Positions 46,367 to 56,840 of a DNA stretch of 64,000 bases are shown one piece after another. A model generated the notes under the pieces. It had not been told where the DNA came from, ran no database searches, and saw nothing but the letters and a program-made list of their open reading frames with translations. The translations under genes were made by a program, and so were the position numbers. Within the stretch, counting starts at the first letter, position 1; each line of letters begins with the position of its first letter. The DNA is from Gossypium raimondii (taxonomy: Eukaryota; Streptophyta; Magnoliopsida; Malvales; Malvaceae), in contig NC_068577.1 in the NCBI RefSeq assembly GCF_025698545.1, positions 29,901,250-29,965,249 on the forward strand, written 5' to 3'.

Positions 46367-47826
46367 CTATACTACACAATGTTAGACATGGAAGTAAATA
46401 ATTTTACCTAAATAAAAGATATCTTTGATAGATACATTTATAATGATGAAATAAAAGGTTCAAAAAGTATAACTATGATGAACCATACTACTTGCCCCAA
46501 ATTTTGTGCTCCCTGACATGATATATAATTATTGGATAAATTCAAATGCAATCAAACGAATATTTTATCCCATGTCAAAGAATGCAAAAACATAGAACAA
46601 TTGTGATAGGCAGACCATTATTTTCCAATTGTGATAGCTTACATAAAAGGTTAAAATATTTAAAAGAAAAACTCTTTAACTTTATTAGTTAACCTAGGTA
46701 GTTTCATTGTACCCAAATGAGCCTTAACCTTTAGTTTGCACTCATATAAGGCATTCCCCTTCAATTTGTGCCAAATAAGCTCTTAACCTTCAACTTAAAT
46801 AAACCCTTAAAATAATTGATCTTTTATTTGAAATGAAATTTTATTTAGGTACAAATAGAAAGATAAGCTCTTAGTTGGTACAATAGATTCAAGGGCCATT
46901 CTTAATGTTTAGCATATATAAAATCAGAAGGTAGTCTTTGTTTCGTATCATCACAATCATTTTAAGACCCTTTGCAAATAAAGGCTAGTAGTTTCCAAGA
47001 GTAATTAATTATAGTCCAATAGCACCACAAATGTAAACTAATTAAAATTCCCAAATAATGATAAAAATTACAAAAGCTAAACATTCAACATAAACTATCA
47101 TTTATCCCAACAAAAAGGGAATAGTTTATCCACTACTTTAATCATACAACAGAAAAAAAATAAAAAAATAAAAAATAAACTCTCTCAAAGAATACAAAAT
47201 AAAACAATGAAATGAAAACCAAAAACTTGAAAATGAACTCAGCACTAGATGTTCTTCAATATGTAATTTTAAATATATATTCTTAATTTTTCAATCATCA
47301 ACCAAGTTCACACGGCTTTGAATCAAAGATCTTTCAGTTATCCTACAAAGAGGGGGGAGAAAAAAGAAATACAAGCAGCAGCGAAATCTAGGTTAAAAAA
47401 ATAAAAAGAAAAGGACATCTAGAAAGATCTTCCATAAAAGCTGAAGAACATCAAAATTAAGCTTAAGCTATAGTGAAATAATCAGGTCAATGCTTTAAAA
47501 CCCTAAAAATCGAAAATCATGACTGTCAAACCGAAAAACAATAAAGAACTTGAAAAATTGAGCTACCTCCTTCGGAACTAGATCTCCTTCAACATGTATT
47601 TGTTTATGATTTTTGTCTTAAGTTTTTCAATCATCAAGCAAAAAATAGGATTCACACAAACTGATCAGACAGAATTTTTTTTTTTTAAAAGAAGAGAATT
47701 CTAGAACGATCTTCCATAAAAGGTGAAGAGGAGCAAAATCAAGGTTAAGATAGAGAGAAATGAAAGAAGCGGAAGGTTTAGAAGCCTAAAAATTGAAGGA
47801 GAATATGAAAGTCAAAAGAAGCTTAC
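46367..47826 (-). other. 5'-leader intron of the SOD gene
   Basis: On the minus strand the donor CTGAG|GTAAGC lies at 47827/47826 and the acceptor AGTATAG|ATCACAG at 46367/46366. This leaves only 11 bases of the second exon before the ATG at 46355. The 1460 bases contain no gene; they are AT-rich with short repeated words. An alternative acceptor five bases after the chosen one (ATCACAG|AAAA) is possible but would destroy the microRNA site. Confidence 0.75.
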
Positions 47827-47841
47827 CTCAGAGCACCCCTT
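47827..47841 (-). promoter_or_regulatory. 5' part of a split miR398 target site
   Basis: On the minus strand these 15 bases are AAGGGGTGCTCTGAG, immediately before the splice donor. The first six bases of the next exon (46366-46361) are ATCACA. Together they form a 21-base site that I recall as very close to the Arabidopsis CSD1 miR398 site, with mismatches to miR398 confined to the centre and one seed position. The site exists only in spliced RNA. Confidence 0.75.
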
Positions 47842-47880
47842 CAGAGTAAACAAACAAATGAGTGTGGTGTTTGTTTAGGA

Positions 47881-47887
47881 ATTTATA
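47881..47887 (-). promoter_or_regulatory. TATA box of the SOD gene
   Basis: The minus strand reads CTATAAATTCC about 40-60 bases before the leader splice donor, so a transcription start near 47855 would give a short first exon. Confidence 0.55.
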
Positions 47888-48704
47888 GAAACGGGTGGGA
47901 AATGGGAATCAGAGGAGAAGGCTTTATCGCCAGCTACCCATTTGAGGGTACAATGGGAATTCAACTGACTGCTAATTAAAATATCTATTTGTGCATTTGG
48001 CCAAAATGAAGGGAAGATTAAAAATAAAAGTGATGATTATTAGTTTTAAAAAATAAGTTTGAATTATTTTTATATGTTTTTCAATAATATTTAAAATTTT
48101 AGTATATTATATTTTATAAACTTATTTAGATATCTTATTAATTAAGTATTTTTTTAAATGAAATGAGCATAAATATTAAATAAATAACTGAAAACTTTTT
48201 AAAATTGAAAAAGTTAAAACATAATTAATTTAAAATATTTTAAGATAAAAAATAAATAAATAAAATTAAAGTAATTGAAAGCTAGTAGTAAGTGAGAAAG
48301 GAATTGAGAAAAGGGTAAAAAATAATTTTAAGCTTAAGTAGAGGGTTCAATTAGCAATTGGACCCTTCGTCGTCCCGCTGAGCCCACCTAGTGCATTTCA
48401 GCGCGTTGGACTTGGGTTTTTAAAGAAGAGCATGAATTTACAAGCGAGTAACACATCAAACCATCCACAACATCAAGAAAGCAACTTGAAAGCTAAAGCA
48501 GACAAAGTAAAGCTCATAAGCTTAATTATAATAGTTAAGATAGATTATTACAGTTTTATTTTGAGTGGAAGCTACCGCCACATCTTATCTCTCTAATAAT
48601 CTCAAACACACAAATTTGCAATTAAACCCCTAATTTTTTATTTGATTTAATCATCTGCTGGAGAAGATAAAATTTATACGTACCTCAAATTTTATTTGAT
48701 TTAA
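47888..48704. other. Intergenic DNA between SOD and NLR genes
   Basis: No gene was recognised. The part near 47890-47990 belongs to the SOD promoter. The remaining AT-rich DNA probably includes the NLR 3' region near 48600-48704. Confidence 0.4.
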
Positions 48705-51175
48705 TCAACTAACATCGATCTCCTGGATGTGAGCAATTTTGTGCCAATCTGCCCCTCCATCTTTTTGGCATCTTCGTCCCAAGTTCGGACATGCTCTAAT
48801 TCTCAGTTGTCGAAGTCCAGTAAGATGATCTATTCCCCCTGGTAGAGTTAACAATTTTGGGCATTCAATAATCTCAAGTTTATGAAGGGAAGTAAGATTT
48901 TGTAGCCATGCTGGTAGCACCGCAAACTTGTCACAATTTTCAATTTGTATTTGCTGCAAAGTGGAAGAAGATCCTTCAAGAAGCAATTGTGGCAAATCTG
49001 TTGACACATCTAAACTTCGGATTGAGAAAGTTTTAAGGCTCAATTGAAGGTCTTTGTCTTCTTTCTCTTCAGGTTCTATTCGTAGATTGATTTTTTCGCA
49101 GCAAGATATTCGAAGGACTTCTAATTTGGTTAGGTGTTTCAGGCTTCGTGGTAGTGAGACAAGATTAGGACAACCAAACAGAACAAGTCTTCGAAGTGAT
49201 GTGAGATACTGCATTCCTTCAGGTAAGCATTCTAATTTGTCACATTCAAACAAGCCCAAGTATTGAAGAGATGTCCAAAATCGCAGCCAAGTTTCTTTCA
49301 AATGCTTAGCTTTAATGGTTATTTCTAGATATCTAAGCTCAATCAAGCTTTCCATGCTGACAGGCAATTGCATCAAAGGAATACCATACATTCTTAATGT
49401 TTGCAAGCTCCGAAGCTTATAAAAAGAACTTGGAAGTTTCTGTATATTTCGACAACCAGTCAAATCAAGGTCTCGTAAGTGCTTCAAGGTACCTATGGAA
49501 TTCGGTAAAGCTGTCAATGGTGAACAAAGTAAATGAAGTGCTCGTAGATACTTAAATTTTGAGACACAAAGATTGATAAGAGATTCATGGATAGTCTTTG
49601 ATTCTGTTGAAAGCTCATGGACGAATACTGTTCGAACATTCAAATCTTGCGGAACCTTTAGCAGCTTGTCATCACAAAATGATAAATGTCGAACATTTTC
49701 ATCAATAACATATGATTGGGAATTCACTGTTTTACACTCTGTTTGTGACATATCTAATGCAAGATCATGTATCAAATCATGCATTTTAAAGGTAAAACCC
49801 AAGGCATAATCAGTCTCCTTTTGGATGGGGCACTTTAACAGTAACTCATTCAAATATCGACCTCCAACATCAAGCCATTCTTTCTTTTGCTTTGAATGCT
49901 CAAGCAATCCATTTGCCATCCAGAATTGGATGACTTTATCACTATAATATATACTATCCTTTTTGTACAATGACATAACAGCAAAACACCGTTGCAAGTG
50001 AGATGGCAAATGGTTGTAACTCAACTTCAAGACTAGTAAAATCTCATTTTCAACATGCTCAAGTTTCCATATTTCGTTATCTCGAACAGAGATCGAATCA
50101 GATTCATCAGTTTTCATAAACAAAAGGCTCCCCAAAGTTCTCACTACCAAAGGAACCCATTTGCATTTTTTCACAATTTCTTCCCCAATCCTCATGAGAT
50201 TTGGATATTGTCTATCATCACCATCATTAAATACCCATTTTGTAAACAAAATCAAACAATCTTCATGAGGAAGAACGTTCAATTCATAAGGGCGAATTGA
50301 ACTCATTATTGAAGCAACTTTCAAACTCCGGGTGGTCACAATGATTTTACTTTGAGACAAACCGCCCATTGATCTTAATAAATCTCTTAATTCAATCCAT
50401 CTTGCTTAATTTTCATTCCACACATCATCTAGAACAAGCAAAAATTTCTCATCATTCAAAAGACTTCGCAAACAAGTTTGTAAGGCTTCAACTGTTGAAT
50501 CATCACATTGTTCTCCTTTACTTATAGAGTGAATCATCAGCTTAAGCAATCTAGTAAGATCAAATTCCTCTGAAACACAAATCCATATCTTCAATGGGAA
50601 ATGTCTATTAACTCGATTGTTATTATACACTAATCGAGAGAGTGTGGTTTTTCCTATACCCCCAATTCCAACCATGGGAATGACAAGAACATTTAGACCC
50701 TCACTTGGTTTCATCAAAAGATCAATAATGTTCTCTTTATCCACATCTCTACCAATGACATCCTTAGAATTCACAAAAGAGTGAGTCTCTTTGTTAAAAA
50801 CATGTCGGTTGTCCGTACCCTGTCTTAGATTAAAGTTATCTCACTCAATGGCCAGTTCGTTTAACCTCTGATTGATGATTTCGATTTTATGACCCATTTT
50901 TAAAGAGAAGGAAAGAGGCAAAGAGCAGGAAGCTAAAAATCGAACCTTGAAGGTGATGTTGGGGTGATTGACCACCTGTTTGTGGACAGCTTCACACTTG
51001 AAATCATCAATAACATCTTCAGCGTCGTAAAAGATGTCTCGGAGCTTCCACATAGAGAGGCGCAACTTCTCGTTCTGGTGCTGTTGCCGCTCAGCATCCA
51101 ACAGCACCGCTTTAATGCGGCTCAAGGTCTCCTTGAGCTTTCTTAAATGGCTTTCGACATTAAATGCCAAGCGAG

Positions 51176-51440
51176 TGTTACGAGCCAAAATGTTAGCAGG
51201 AAGAAAGTAATTAAATAGCTTAAGTAAAACGGAGAGTTTTGGGTGAATTAGTGGAATGGTGCGTTTTTGTAGTAACTGAATTGTGCCACGTCAGTTGTTT
51301 GTTATTTTTCTTTAATATTTGCATGTACTGCATGGTTTTTGGCAGTTATCGAATTTAGAAGAAATTTTCAGTCTCTTCTCTTCTTCTCTGGATATCCTTC
51401 TTCTATGTTTTCTTTCGTTGCTTAATTTTAGGTTCTATCA
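51176..51440 (+). repeat. 5' LTR of the gypsy element
   Basis: It is paired with 56087-56351. Differences noted are in TTAGTGGAATGG versus TTAGTGGAACGG, GAATTTAGAAG versus GAATTTAGAAT, CTTCTATGTT versus CTTCTCTATT and TTAATTTTAGG versus TTAATTCCAGG. Confidence 0.93.
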
Positions 51441-51457
51441 AAAGTATCAGAGCTTCA

Positions 51458-52924
51458 ATGACTCCTTCTATGACGGGCGACGGCGTATCTACTCGCTTAC
51501 AGAAAGAGGTTGGGGGTCTGCAGCAGGAAATTTCTAAAATTCATGAGGAAATGGCTCATCTAGAAACTAAGATGGAAAATCGGCTTAGGGAGTTCAAAGA
51601 AGAATTTCGAGGCGACCTACAAACTCTGTTGCGTCAATACTTTAGGCCACCTCCGACGTGTCCACCGATCGTGGGTACAACCGATAAAGAGAAGGGCGTC
51701 TTAGGGGCTCATCCTGGGTTTCCTCCCAAAGATTCCGACCCACCTTAGGTGTAGCCAGATCCATCTTTGGCAGAAGGAGGCAGTGTGCATTTGAGTGAGT
51801 AACAAATTGCTTCGGGAGCCTTGGGAAAGAGTAACAGGTTAGAATGCCCAAAGTTCAATGGTTCAAATTTTAGGGGATAGTGGACCAAGTTGGAACAGTT
51901 TTTTGAAGCCGATGGAACTCCTGATAATAACAAGGTCTGACTGGTCATGTTGAACTTGGAGGGGCGTGCTTTAGAGTGGTACTATTTTTATTCGCAGAGG
52001 AACGGGGGATTACACATGTTATCTTGGTCGGCATATTTGAAATGTTTGCAAGATCGATTTGGATTTGGACAGCTTGGTAATCCGATGAGGGAGTTGGTCC
52101 ATCTGAAACAACTAGGGATGGTGGAACATTATCAGGATCTATTCGTGGGAGTACTGAATCAATTGCATCTCCCTGAAACCTATGCACTTAGCATTTTCAT
52201 CAGTAACCTGAAACCCGAAATAGGTCACTATTTGGATTTGTTTGAACCCTCTACTTTGTTGGAAGCATTCCAGTTGGCTAGAAAAATAGAGGTGCTTATT
52301 TCTAGAAAGGGGGTAACAGTGATGGGGACAGGTATGCCTAAATCTCTTTAAACCACGACGATTGCCTCAAGGTATTCTTCTTCACCTGCAAGATCTGTTT
52401 CTAATGTACCTCCAAATAGATCTGGGTCGGGTGTACAATCTGTCAATCATATGCCACCTAATAGATCTGGGTTCAAAACTATTTCACCTGCGTTGATGGC
52501 TGAGAGAAAACAAAAAGGTCTTTGTTTCTGGTGTGCAGCCAAATATCATGCGGGTCATAAATGTATGAAATCCCAACTGTATCAGCTTTTATTGGAACCT
52601 TCTTCCGATAGTGAAGCTGAGAAATTTCAGGAGTGCCCCGAAAGGTTAGATGAAAGTGCTGCTGAAGGAGAGGACTCTAACGCTCCTGTTATTTCGTTGA
52701 ATGCGTTGACAGGTCTTCAAGAACACAACACGATGCGAGTAGTGGCCCGTTTGGGGTCATGTTGGGCTATTATCTTGGTCGATTCGGGTAGCACTCATAA
52801 CTTTATTGACGCAAAATTGGTCCATAGACTATCCATTCCAGTGATAAGTCACGAGCAACTTAAAGTGTCAATAGCGAATGGTAGCTGCTTGTTCACTCAG
52901 GGGCTTTGTAAAGGAGTTCAATGA
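51458..52924 (+). pseudogene. Gypsy gag, zinc knuckle and protease region, broken
   Basis: The N-terminus is a coiled coil (QQEISKIHEEMAHLETKM), followed by stops at 51746, 51752 and about 51800. The capsid core is at about 51950-52320 (GRALEWYYFYSQRNG). A zinc knuckle (CFWCAAKYHAGHKC) lies near 52525-52565 and an aspartic protease with VDSGSTHNF near 52780. Gag forms the virus-like particle and the protease matures it. Because of the stops no full Gag can be made. Confidence 0.82.
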
Positions 52925-52927
52925 GAA

Positions 52928-55545
52928 GTGCAAGAGACTGTGTTCAAGACTGATTTCATGGTTCTAGCACTAAAGGGATGTGATATGGTCTTGGGGGTGC
53001 AATGGTTACTGTCATTGGGAGATATCATGTGGAATTTTAATTCCTTGACCAGGCAATTCCACCTCGATGGTCGGTCTTGCATTATTCAAGGAATTATTCC
53101 TGGATCCTTGGCAGAGTGTAATGATGATTCAAAATGTTTCGCTACTATGGGCCAGTCGTTGAGACCCTTTACTGCTGTTCTGAGCTCGCCCGAGCAATTA
53201 CAGCTTTCATCTTTGGGGGTTAGGGAGCAAGAGGACCAACTGAATAAACTGTTAGTAGAATTCGATGATATTTTTCAGGTTCCAAAAGGGTTACCACCAA
53301 AATGGGTGCATGACCATAAAATTCCTTTAAGAGATGAAGGGACAGTGGTTAAGGTCCGACCCTACCGTTATCCAGTTTTTCAAAAGACTGAGATGGAGAA
53401 GTTAATTCAGGAAATGCTTCAAGCTGGAGTGATCCGTGACAGCACAAGCTCTTTTGCTTCGCCGATCGTCATGGTTAAGAAAAAAGATGGAAGTTGGCGA
53501 TTATGCGTAGACTATCGCCAATTAAATCAGCAAACAATTAAAGACAAGTTTTCTATTCCTATCATTGAGGAGCTGTTCGATGAGCTAGGGGAATCTACGG
53601 TTTTTTCTAAGTTGGATTTGAGGTCGGGATATCATCAAATTTGCATGTGGGAACCAGATGTGCACAAGACCGCATTCCGGACACATGAAGGGCATTATGA
53701 GTTCCTCGTGATGCCTTTTGGCCTCACGAATGCCCCCTCCAGCTTCCTAGCCCTTATGAACTCTATTTTTAAGCCATGGTTACAGAGGTTCGTACTAGTT
53801 TTCTTTGACGACATCTTAGTATATTCCACTTCATGGCAGGAGCACTTGCATCATTTGAGGGATATTTTTCTCATTCTCCGAGAGCAACAATTGTATACCA
53901 AAAAATCAAAATGTAGTTTTGGCTCTTCTCAAATACACGATCTGGGACACATTTTACATGAGGGTACTGTTTCCATGGACCCTGCCAAGATCGAATGCAT
54001 ATCTTCTTGGCCAATTCCAAAGTCGGTTAAGGAGTTGCGTAGTTTCCTCGGTCTCACAGGCTATTATAGGAGGTTCATTCGAGGGTATGGTGTGATTGCT
54101 AGACCCTTAACAGATTTACTGAAGAAGAGTGGGTGGGTTTAGTCAGAACAGGCTACAGAGTCTTTTCAATCCCTTAAGAATGCTCTCTGTTCAGCTCCAG
54201 TACTAGCGCTTCCAAACTTTCAGTTGGAATTCACAGTGGATACGGATGCAAGCGGATTTGGAATTGGGCGGTATTGCAGCAACAAGGCCGGCCTCTTGCC
54301 TTCTTTAGCAAGGACCTGGGGGTGCGTCATCAGGCCCTGTCGACTTATGAAAAGGAAATGTTGGCGGTTCTACTAGCTATTCGGAAGTGGCATTCATATT
54401 TGATAGGGCGACATTTCACAATTCATACGGATCACCAGAGCTTAAGGTTCTTATCTGACCAAGTAGCGATTACGCCGTTTCAGCAGCGTTGGGTGGCTAA
54501 AATGCTGGGCTATGACTTCGACGTGCTATACAAGCGGGGGATAAATAATAGAGTTGCGGATGCTCTCTCTCGACAACCCCAGTTAGTAGCTGGTCAGCAT
54601 TTCCAGCTTACAGCCAGCTCCGTGATTTCAAATCTCTTTGAAAGAGTACAACAATCTTATACATGGGATAACAGATTAACGAAGATCATTCAGAAGATTC
54701 AACAATGCCCAGGTCAGGATCTGAAATACTCTTGGGATGGACGGTTCTTGCTTAGGAGAGGAAAGATTGTGGTTGGACAGGTTCCGTCTTTGCGTCAGGA
54801 ATTGTTTTCTCATGTTCATGACAGTGCTATGGGTGGTCACTCCGGGGTTCATGTTACTAGGAAGCGACTTTCTAGTCTCCTATATTGGAAGGGTCTCACC
54901 ACCGACGTTAAGAAATGGATTTGGGAATGTGTTGTTTGTCAAAGATGTAAAGGAGAAACAATAGCTTCTCCTGGGTTTCCACAACCGTTACCTGTTCCTA
55001 ATCGTGCTTGGTCGGTAATTAGCATGGATTTCATCGATGGCCTGCCCACTTCCAACAAAAAGAATTCTATTCTTGTGGTGGTTGATCACCTTACCAAATA
55101 CGACCATTTTCTAGCTTTGTCCGATCCATATATGGCTAAAGATGTTGCTAATGAGTATATGGTGCATATCTACAAACTTCATGGTATGCCCGAGTCTATT
55201 ATCTCGGACAGTGACAAAGTTTTTGTCAGCCATTTTTGGCAAGCACTTTTTAGACATTCGGGGACTCGGCTTCTCCTATCTACGGCCTATCACCCCCAAA
55301 CTGATGGCCAGATAGAAGTCTTAAACCGGTGTCTTTATAATTACTTACGTTGCATGTCGGGGGAAACACCAACTCAATGGTCCTATTGGCTGCCACTTGC
55401 TGAATGGTGGTACAACTCGTCTTTCCATTCTTCTATCCAACTCACACCGTACGAAGCCTTGTACGGTCAACCCCCACCTACACATGTGCCTTATTTGGCA
55501 GGTGCAACCTCGGTAGCCGTGGTAGATCGCAGCCTACAAGCTTGA
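52928..55545 (+). pseudogene. Gypsy RT, RNase H and integrase region, broken
   Basis: The reverse transcriptase occupies about 53330-54000 (SPIVMVKKKDGSWRLCVDYR, MPFGLTNAPSSF and a catalytic FFDDILVYS near 53800). RNase H shows TDASGFG near 54243, then HTDHQSLRFL near 54425. The integrase has an HHCC zinc domain (about 54815-54950) and core residues in SMDFIDGLP (near 55023) and SDSDKVF (near 55207), with an E in GQIEVLNRC. A stop at 54140 and a one-base loss near 54267 split it. The SDSDK form departs from the usual SDRDK of gypsy integrases. Confidence 0.9.
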
Positions 55546-56055
55546 GAGGCCGCACGGAAGTTGCTTCATTCCTGTCTCAAAAAAGCTCAAACCCGCATGA
55601 AACACTATGCAGACAAACATCGTTCGGAAAGAAGCTTCCAAATTGGTGATTTAGTCTACCTGAGATTGCAACCCTATAGACAGCAGTCTCTTCGAAGGGT
55701 TATTAATCAGAAATTGTCTCCCAAGTACTATGGCCCTTTTCCAGTTATTGGAAAGGTGGGAGCTGTGGCTTATACTCTCCGATTGCCACCAGATTAACGG
55801 ATTCATCCTACTTTTCGTGTTTCTCAACTTAAGAAGCACGTTGGCTCGGCTCCTACGCAAGATCATTTGCCTCTAGTGGATGATCAATGTGTCCTACTAA
55901 AAGAACCAGTTCGCATTTTAGACAGAAGGATGGTCAAAAGAGGAAATTCTGCAGCAACATAAGTGTTAATTGAGTGGGTCAACTCTTTTCCAGAGGATGC
56001 AACGTGGGAACCACTTCCGGTAATCCAGACCAAATTTCTTTGGATTCTTCCTTGA
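55546..56055 (+). pseudogene. Gypsy integrase tail with chromodomain-like end
   Basis: A GPY/F-like stretch ([20 protein letters not shown], about 55728-55790) is followed after stops by a chromodomain-like segment: PVRILDRRMVKRG near 55905, VLIEWVNSFPEDATWEP near 55963. Chromodomains steer integration to marked chromatin. Three or more stops interrupt the region. Confidence 0.75.
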
Positions 56056-56086
56056 GGTCAAAGAAGCTTTTGTGGGAGGGACATGC

Positions 56087-56351
56087 TGTTACGAGCCAAA
56101 ATGTTAGCAGGAAGAAAGTAATTAAATAGCTTAAGTAAAACGGAGAGTTTTGGGTGAATTAGTGGAACGGTGCGTTTTTGTAGTAACTGAATTGTGCCAC
56201 GTCAGTTGTTTGTTATTTTTCTTTAATATTTGCATGTACTGCATGGTTTTTGGCAGTTATCGAATTTAGAATAAATTTTCAGTCTCTTCTCTTCTTCTCT
56301 GGATATCCTTCTTCTCTATTTTCTTTCGTTGCTTAATTCCAGGTTCTATCA
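56087..56351 (+). repeat. 3' LTR of the gypsy element
   Basis: It is the partner of 51176-51440, immediately followed by the right GCGAG duplication and the reading frame of the NLR first segment. Confidence 0.93.
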
Positions 56352-56429
56352 GCGAGCTTCTTCTACAGAGAGATGGGCAATTTTCTCCACAACCCTTTGT
56401 GCAGTATCTAACAGAAACGTTTCTACCAT

Positions 56430-56840
56430 AATTGAACTCTACGAGCAAAGAAAGAAAGAAGGAAGAAAAGGTAATTACTTTAGGGAAAGCAAGGCAATCA
56501 AGCACTCAAAAATGGTTTTCTTTTTCTTGGTTAACAACATTTGGAAGTCGCCTTTAAGCAAACCTTGTGATTGATAGTTGACTTGAATCGAAATCTCCAA
56601 ACAAGAGACGCTTATTCCTGTGTTTTTAGTTTTGACTTTTTGTTCCTCTTTCATGGAACAACTCTGGGAAAGTTCACAACAAAAGAGGGGGCTTTGAGGG
56701 AATTGGAATTTGTTTACTTTAAGGTAAATTTGATATATATATATATATATATGCCCAATTTAAAAAACATATAGGATTTTAGGTGGATTTTTTCAATATT
56801 TAGGAGAAGAATTAGATCGATTTTAAAGAAAAAAACAGAA
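56430..56840. other. NLR upstream region
   Basis: The promoter and leader of the minus-strand NLR gene should lie here; no clear TATA box was assigned. An AT dinucleotide run occurs at 56733-56752. The last 70 bases contain AGATCGATTTTAAAG, which resembles the leader of the third PMD-MULE (36872), so this may be a further MULE scrap. Confidence 0.4.

Larger units (their letters stand above)
51176..56351 (+). mobile_element. Ty3/gypsy chromovirus-like LTR retrotransposon, 5176 bp
   Basis: Paired LTRs (51176-51440 and 56087-56351, 265 bp each) begin TGTTACGAGCC and end GGTTCTATCA, and the 5-bp duplication GCGAG flanks them (51171-51175, 56352-56356). A primer site resembling tRNA-Met (AGTATCAGAGC) follows the 5' LTR. 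The domain order gag, protease, RT, RNase H, integrase, chromodomain-like end identifies a gypsy chromovirus; the small size and short LTRs suggest the Reina group. The LTRs differ at about six positions by eye, so the insertion is fairly recent. Coding is interrupted by stops and at least one frameshift, so mobility would need a helper. Confidence 0.94.
48705..56429 (-). pseudogene. CC-NBS-LRR resistance gene (RGA-like), broken by gypsy insertion
   Basis: Intracellular receptors of this class detect pathogen effectors. Coding starts at 56429-56427 (MVETFLLDTAQRVVEKIAHL) and runs to 56352. It is interrupted by the gypsy element and resumes exactly in frame at 51170 (LAFNVESHLRKLKETL), continuing to TGA at 48705, about 847 codons without introns. 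The order is an Rx-type coiled coil, P-loop (GIGGIGKTT near 50650), kinase-2 LLVLDDVW (near 50425), RNBS-B KIIVTTRS (near 50340), a weakened GLPL box (CKWVPLVV), MHDLIHDLA (near 49780) and about a dozen LRRs. Premature stops lie at about 50838-50840 (after LAIE) and 50403-50405 (after VWNEN). The gene is therefore a pseudogene, but one with a well-preserved frame. Confidence 0.93.

Noticed and set aside
49054-50300. Small plus-strand proteins
   Set aside because: They are antisense frames of the NLR coding region and show no family resemblance or promoter.
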